Of a stretch of 64,000 bases of DNA, positions 60,051 through 64,000 are shown piece by piece; within the stretch, counting starts at the first letter, position 1, and every line of letters starts with the position of its first letter. A program made the translations under genes and the position numbers. Source of the stretch: an uncultured Hungatella sp. (lineage in GTDB: Bacteria > Bacillota > Clostridia > Lachnospirales > Lachnospiraceae); assembly GCA_910579515.1 (NCBI GenBank), contig CAJTUV010000009.1:38379-102378 (forward strand), read 5' to 3'. The notes beneath the pieces were generated by a model. The model was not told the origin of the DNA. It saw only the letters and a program-made list of their open reading frames with translations, and made no database searches.

Positions 60051-60600
60051 ATGAGGTATTTGCTTGGGGTGTATGTATAGTCCTACAGGGGCCGTATTGC
60101 ACTGGGGCTGCTGATTAAAAGTTCTAAATCCGGCTATGAATCTGATTCTGAATCTGGGGGTGGTTTTGGTCATTCTTGCAGGAGCATGGAGAGTGCACAA
60201 ACATGTGGGAGAGGTAGGAACCATTCTTGCCTTTCTCACGTATTTTACAAGTATTCTGACCGCCATGCTTTCTATCTCAAAAATGTTTACCATTATTTCC
60301 AGAGGTCAGGTGTCAGGGGAAAGAATCGCACAGATCTTGTTGACTGAAGACGAACGGCATCTGGAGAGGAAACGTCCTGTTTCTGCGGCGGAAACAGAAG
60401 AGGAACACTATGTTGCCTTTGAACACGTAAGCTTTTTCTATTTTCCAGGAAAAGAGGTGCTTTTTGATATTTCTTTTAGGTTAAAAAAAGGGGAGACCCT
60501 GGGAGTAATCGGAGAGACGGGAGCTGGGAAAACCACTCTGGTTTCTCTTTTGCTTGGGTTTACTCAAAAATGTATAAAGCGCAGTTTCAATAGACATTGA
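60051..60600 (+). pseudogene. ABC exporter (permease-ATPase fusion), heavily truncated
   Basis: A frame starting at ATG 60051 reads MRYLLGVYV, then a TAG, then SYRGRIALGLLIK, the typical start of an ABC exporter. After a frame change the sequence resumes at 60136 with late transmembrane and linker segments (GTILAFLTYFTSIL, ISRGQVSGERIAQIL) and the ATPase start, up to Walker A GETGAGKTTLVSLLLGF. After about 60560 the homology ends. Most of the membrane domain and all of the ATPase after Walker A (signature, Walker B) are missing, so no function is possible. Confidence 0.85.
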
Positions 60601-60672
60601 TTCTCCATACAAATCGTAGTATAATTCAAAGTAATATCTAGTAAGAAAAAGTAGGATAAAGGAGAAAAAGAG

Positions 60673-61728
60673 ATGCTGAAAAAGTTGCAAATAGGGCAGA
60701 TTATGGACAGCCTTTGGCTTATTCTGGTTTGTCTGGCTTTAGGGGGATTTATGTCTTGGAAAATGGGGCCTGCACTTGTGACTCTTGTAAAGGGAGTACA
60801 GCCCCTGACAGCAGAGAAAGAGCTGTCAGAGATGGAAGGAAAATATGTGTCCTGGAATGTAAAGTATCCGATTGACGAATATTTGGAGACCACCAGAACT
60901 ACGAAGGTAAACGGTGTTTCTACAGGAACCAGAAAGCATCGTTCCTCCTGGCTGGTGATTGATGAGGACAGAGAAATCTGCCTTTCCATTGAAGTTCCGG
61001 TAAAGCGTTTTGATGAGATGCTTGCCCAGTCCGACAAGTTTTTTGATGCGATAGACACAGAAGCTTTTGTGGTGGAAGGCGGAGTGGATGTAGCTGGTTC
61101 TCTGGAAGTGCTGGAGGGAGAAGAGCTGCGGTATTTTAATCGTATGGCCAGTTCTTATGGCTTTCCGGTAGAGGATGTGGTATATCATATTCGCGACGGA
61201 AGTATATATGGGGAGACAAAGACTAATATTTATGGGATTTCGGCCCTGGGAGCTTTTTTTATTTTCCTTGGCTTATTTATTTTGGCAAAACTTTTGATCA
61301 ATTCTTCGAAAAAGCTGGTGAACAAGTATCTGGCCAAACATCCGCATGTGACCATGGAGCAGTTGGAGCAGGATTTTGCCCAGGCACAAGAGGTTAATAA
61401 GGTGTGGATCGGAAAACGATGGACCTTCAGTCCGAAGATGGGACCGGATCTGGATGATCTGCTTTTTGATCATGAGGAGCTGATCTGGGTTCATACTGGA
61501 AGTGTGAGAAGCGGCAGAAGCACGAACTTTTATGTTTGGTGGAACTTCATAGACGGAAGCGAGAAGCAGGTATCTTTATCCTCCGCAAAAAAGTGTACCC
61601 AGGTTATGGAAAAATATGAGCAGTTTAGTCATGTGGTAGTAGGAAACAGCGCGGAGTATGAATATTTGCTGAAGAATGATAAAGAGGCGTTTTTAGATTT
61701 GAAATATCGGAGTGAAAAACAGCACTAG
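60673..61728 (+). CDS. Membrane protein of unknown function
   Basis: The 351-residue protein has an N-terminal transmembrane helix (about 15-35), an extracytoplasmic domain of about 150 residues and a second helix (about 193-213, ALGAFFIFLGLFILAKLLI). A cytoplasmic domain follows with WIGKRWTF and LDDLLFDHEELIWVHTGS. No catalytic motif is evident. The RBS GGAGAAAAAG precedes ATG 60673. It lies directly after the ABC exporter remnant. I cannot name the family with confidence. Confidence 0.8.
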   Translation: MLKKLQIGQIMDSLWLILVCLALGGFMSWKMGPALVTLVKGVQPLTAEKELSEMEGKYVSWNVKYPIDEYLETTRTTKVNGVSTGTRKHRSSWLVIDEDREICLSIEVPVKRFDEMLAQSDKFFDAIDTEAFVVEGGVDVAGSLEVLEGEELRYFNRMASSYGFPVEDVVYHIRDGSIYGETKTNIYGISALGAFFIFLGLFILAKLLINSSKKLVNKYLAKHPHVTMEQLEQDFAQAQEVNKVWIGKRWTFSPKMGPDLDDLLFDHEELIWVHTGSVRSGRSTNFYVWWNFIDGSEKQVSLSSAKKCTQVMEKYEQFSHVVVGNSAEYEYLLKNDKEAFLDLKYRSEKQH

Positions 61729-61797
61729 ACAATTCTAAAGACCTTTGATAGAATAATTCCGTATAAAACAGGGAGAGCAAAGGAGAGTTTTAGGACC

Positions 61798-62367
61798 ATG
61801 GAAAACGAGCAAAACACAAGGGCCGAAGGAACGGCCGAGGCAGCTCAGGAAAAGAATCCTGTAGTTACCATTGAGATGGTGAACGGGGATAAGATTCTTG
61901 TTGAACTGTATCCAAAGACAGCGCCTAACACGGTGAATAATTTTATCAGTTTGGTAAAAAAGGGATTTTATGATGGTCTTATTTTTCACAGAGTTATCAA
62001 TGGCTTCATGATTCAGGGCGGGTGTCCTGAAGGCACAGGGACGGGAGGTCCAGGGTATTCCATCAAAGGAGAATTTTCTCAGAATGGATTTTCCAATGGC
62101 CTAAAGCATACCAAGGGAGTGCTTTCTATGGCCAGGGCTATGAATCCTGATTCAGCAGGTTCTCAGTTTTTCATCATGCACAAGGTAGCGCCCCATCTGG
62201 ACGGGGCTTATGCCGCTTTTGGAAAGGTGACAGAGGGCATGGAGATTGTCAATAAAATCGCTGAAGTACGGACTGATTTTAGCGACCGTCCTATGAAAGA
62301 ACAGAAGATTAAAACCATGACGGTGGAGACCTTTGGACAGGATTACCCAGAACCAGAGACACTTTAA
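61798..62367 (+). CDS. Cyclophilin-type peptidylprolyl isomerase
   Basis: The enzyme speeds cis-trans isomerisation at proline bonds. The 189-residue protein has a 25-residue Glu/Ala-rich N-terminus without a signal peptide, then the cyclophilin domain: VELYPKTAPNTVNNF, FHRVINGFMIQGG, GTGGPGYSIKGEF, LSMARAMNPDSAGSQFFI and GAYAAFGKVTEGMEIV. The catalytic Arg in FHRV is present. The GNAT gene begins four bases after its stop. Confidence 0.95.
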   Translation: MENEQNTRAEGTAEAAQEKNPVVTIEMVNGDKILVELYPKTAPNTVNNFISLVKKGFYDGLIFHRVINGFMIQGGCPEGTGTGGPGYSIKGEFSQNGFSNGLKHTKGVLSMARAMNPDSAGSQFFIMHKVAPHLDGAYAAFGKVTEGMEIVNKIAEVRTDFSDRPMKEQKIKTMTVETFGQDYPEPETL

Positions 62368-62370
62368 ACC

Positions 62371-63105
62371 ATGACACAAGAGAAAACGATTGTAATCGAA
62401 GGAAACACGTATTCTGTAGTAATATCGGATGAAAAGGAGGCTCTTTTAGCTGGCAAGGCGGCTAAAAGGGCCTTAATTGGGTTTCAGAGCAGAGAAAATC
62501 TGGACTTAGGGCCGGCCCTTTATGTGGTGGAGTCACTGGATGATTTGGAAGACAGGTATGTGGAGAATGTGGTTCGGAGAACTTATGGCCTTCCATGGAG
62601 AATCACACAGACAAAACGGCTTTTGATTCGGGAGTTTCAGATAGGAGATGAGAATCAGGTTTTGCAGGATGAGACAGACACTGAGGCAGATCGGATTTTT
62701 TGCAGACAACAGTCCCTTTCAGACTATATAAAATGTCAGTACGGGTTTTATGAGTATGGGCTTTGGGCTCTGACAAATAGACACACAGGAGAGCTGGTGG
62801 GGAAAGCGGGACTTATACAGGTAAGCTATGAGAAAGGACCCTGGGAAGGGGAGCGACTGTGCATGGAGCTGGGGTATCAGATATTTGCTCCCTACAGGCG
62901 AAGGGGATATGCAAAAGAGGCAGTCCAGGAGATTCTTAAGATGCTGGAGACTCAGGCAGAAAAGCCCTACTGTGTCTACGCAAAAATCGATGCTTCAAAC
63001 GAAGCATCGATTCAGGTGGCTCTTAGTTGTGGTTTGAGGCGTATCAGTCAAAAATATAGTGAAGAAAAGCAATGGAAGTGTCTGTATGCCGACTGTTGGA
63101 AATGA
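62371..63105 (+). CDS. GNAT-family N-acetyltransferase with N-terminal extension
   Basis: The 244-residue protein has an N-terminal part of about 85 residues of unknown role (AGKAAKRALIGFQSRENLDL). A GNAT domain follows (about 88-240) with RLLIREFQIGDE, LGYQIFAPYRRRGYAKEAVQEIL carrying the acetyl-CoA loop, and the final IQVALSCGLRRI. Substrates may be small molecules or ribosomal-protein N-termini (RimJ-like). Its 3' end overlaps the convergent gene by 62 bases. Confidence 0.88.
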   Translation: MTQEKTIVIEGNTYSVVISDEKEALLAGKAAKRALIGFQSRENLDLGPALYVVESLDDLEDRYVENVVRRTYGLPWRITQTKRLLIREFQIGDENQVLQDETDTEADRIFCRQQSLSDYIKCQYGFYEYGLWALTNRHTGELVGKAGLIQVSYEKGPWEGERLCMELGYQIFAPYRRRGYAKEAVQEILKMLETQAEKPYCVYAKIDASNEASIQVALSCGLRRISQKYSEEKQWKCLYADCWK

Positions 63106-63721
63106 AGCTGCAATAAGCAGGTTCCAGGGTAAGGCCAAATTCCTGGGCAAACTTTGTACCGCTGATATCCACCGCGTAGGCGCCTTTTTGTCCTTCCTGA
63201 TTGGTGCCATAGCACAGACGGTCCTTTAAGGAAGAAAGAAGGTCTTCTGGAAGGACCTGCTCTAAATCCAGATATCCGCTCATTCCAGAATAGCGGTCAA
63301 AATTTTCCTCGTCAGTAACCAAAACATCCAGTTCCTGGGTGGCAATCAGCGCAGAGATTTTGGCCATGGATGCGTAACTAAATTCAGACACTACACCGTC
63401 ATAGGAGATAAATACAGACTCTGTGTGAATCTCCTGTTTTTTTCCAAATCCCATATGATCGTGGAAATCCTTGGTGAGAATCTCATAGTTAACTTCACCG
63501 TTGGTTCGGTTGTTAATAAAGACGCAGTAAAAAGAAGTTTCAATCGTGCTGTTGTAAATGGACGTTCCAATGATACATAAGACCAAAACGATGGCAATGA
63601 GAATTGCAATATGAAATTTATAGTATTCCCAGATGTACCAGATTTTGTCCTGAGAAGACATATTTTTTAATTTTTGCCTCTCTTGGGCGGCTTCCTGTCT
63701 GATTTCTTCCTTTAAAGACAT
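63044..63721 (-). CDS. Membrane-anchored protein of unknown function
   Basis: The start is set to 63721 (MSLKEEIRQEAAQE), with GGAG 11 bases before it; a longer frame has no site. The 225-residue protein has a basic, coiled N-terminus, one transmembrane helix (about 40-62, FHIAILIAIVLVLCIIG) and an extracytoplasmic domain that resembles a degenerate solute-binding fold (LIATQELDVLVTDEENF, LEQVLPEDLLSSL). The function is unknown. Confidence 0.75.
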   Translation of the reverse strand: MSLKEEIRQEAAQERQKLKNMSSQDKIWYIWEYYKFHIAILIAIVLVLCIIGTSIYNSTIETSFYCVFINNRTNGEVNYEILTKDFHDHMGFGKKQEIHTESVFISYDGVVSEFSYASMAKISALIATQELDVLVTDEENFDRYSGMSGYLDLEQVLPEDLLSSLKDRLCYGTNQEGQKGAYAVDISGTKFAQEFGLTLEPAYCSFISNSRHTDTSIAFLHYIFD

Positions 63722-63862
63722 GTAAATTCTCCATTCTTTTATGCGGGTGTTTGCGCTTGGCTGTAGTAAAGCATAAACGCATTTTATCACATTATCAGAC
63801 AATTTTCAATTTTTTATATTATTTATTTGGTGAAAAAAATGTAGAAATTTTTGAAAAAGTTG

Positions 63863-63891
63863 TTGACAATTCGAAAATAATTTGGTATTGT
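63863..63891 (+). promoter_or_regulatory. Strong promoter, probably of an rRNA operon
   Basis: TTGACA (63863-63868), a 17-base spacer and TATTGT (63886-63891). The following 110 bases carry no ORF, contain a GCCTCA-CAGAGA-TGAGGC stem (63899-63916) and CTTGAGAATTAAAG- and CTGAAAATTCAAG-like elements, as in the leaders of 16S rRNA genes in this group. The 16S gene itself would begin beyond the window. Confidence 0.6.
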
Positions 63892-64000
63892 AATTCTCGC
63901 CTCACAGAGATGAGGCAGACAAAACGGCCAGAAACCTGGTCCATGGAACCTTGAGAATTAAAGATTGAACAGTATGTAAAACCCTGAAAATTCAAGAAGA

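Overview
This window is chromosomal DNA from a Gram-positive, spore-forming anaerobe of the Clostridia, most likely family Lachnospiraceae. The evidence is the plsX-acpP-rnc-smc-ftsY block, the HlyD-like/YggS/SepF cluster, the two-subunit iron-sulfur serine dehydratase, a SleB-type cell-wall hydrolase, a YesMN/LplBC-style sugar uptake locus without its own ATPase, and a moderate G+C content. The genus cannot be fixed from the sequence alone. No prophage, insertion sequence, CRISPR array or tRNA gene was found.

Layout. 1-3.8 kb: end of a fumarate-reductase-like flavoprotein, a divergent LarC-like protein and a sodium symporter. 3.9-6.9 kb: a cell-envelope group (NlpC/P60 endopeptidase with bactofilin, then a SleB-like hydrolase). 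6.9-8.4 kb: a pectinesterase and two long imperfect inverted repeats. 8.4-16.0 kb: a run of housekeeping genes (HlyD-like, YggS, SepF, AroB, LspA, RluD family, SdaAB/SdaAA, cytidylate-kinase-like). 16.0-24.7 kb: glmS divergent from an LCP protein, then NUDIX, SEC-C, tag, a 62-aa protein, ilvN, ilvC and a PHP phosphatase. 24.7-31.7 kb: a two-component system and an ABC sugar uptake operon whose binding-protein gene carries an in-frame amber stop. 31.7-32.6 kb: remains of a beta-glucoside locus. 32.8-42.4 kb: a pilin-like gene, plsX-acpP-rnc-smc-ftsY, threonine deaminase and a CLC channel. 42.4-49.4 kb: small membrane protein, SpoU methyltransferase, AraC regulator with a GH13 glucosidase, a VOC protein, and lysS-greA. 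49.5-54.0 kb: a Rieske flavoprotein, a very Cys/Asn-rich protein, an SDR sugar-acid dehydrogenase, a 47-aa ORF and a split chromate transporter. 54.0-63.7 kb: a LysR/aconitase-like pair, a frameshifted LysR gene, an RnfB-like ferredoxin, a SIMPL lipoprotein, an ABC exporter remnant, and small housekeeping genes. The last 140 bases look like an rRNA operon promoter and leader.

Functional themes are envelope growth and shape (bactofilin, NlpC/P60, SleB-like, SepF, LCP, GlmS), serine/threonine and branched-chain amino acid metabolism (SdaAB, IlvA, IlvN, IlvC), lipid synthesis with SRP and chromosome segregation functions, and sugar scavenging (pectinesterase, ABC importer, GH13, sugar-acid SDR). 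At least five genes are broken (the binding protein, two bgl fragments, a LysR gene and an ABC exporter), so accessory functions are decaying between stable core blocks, unless some lesions are assembly errors.

The most unusual items are the 163-residue Cys/Asn-rich protein at 50981-51472 with a mother-cell-sigma-like promoter, next to a divergent Rieske flavoprotein; the long hairpin repeats at 7.9-8.35 kb and 23.8 kb; tandem TTTGTATACAAA operators before the SDR gene; an 18-bp palindrome on the plsX promoter; a LarC-like protein without the family's histidine motifs; and a lysyl-tRNA synthetase fused to an extra tRNA-binding domain.
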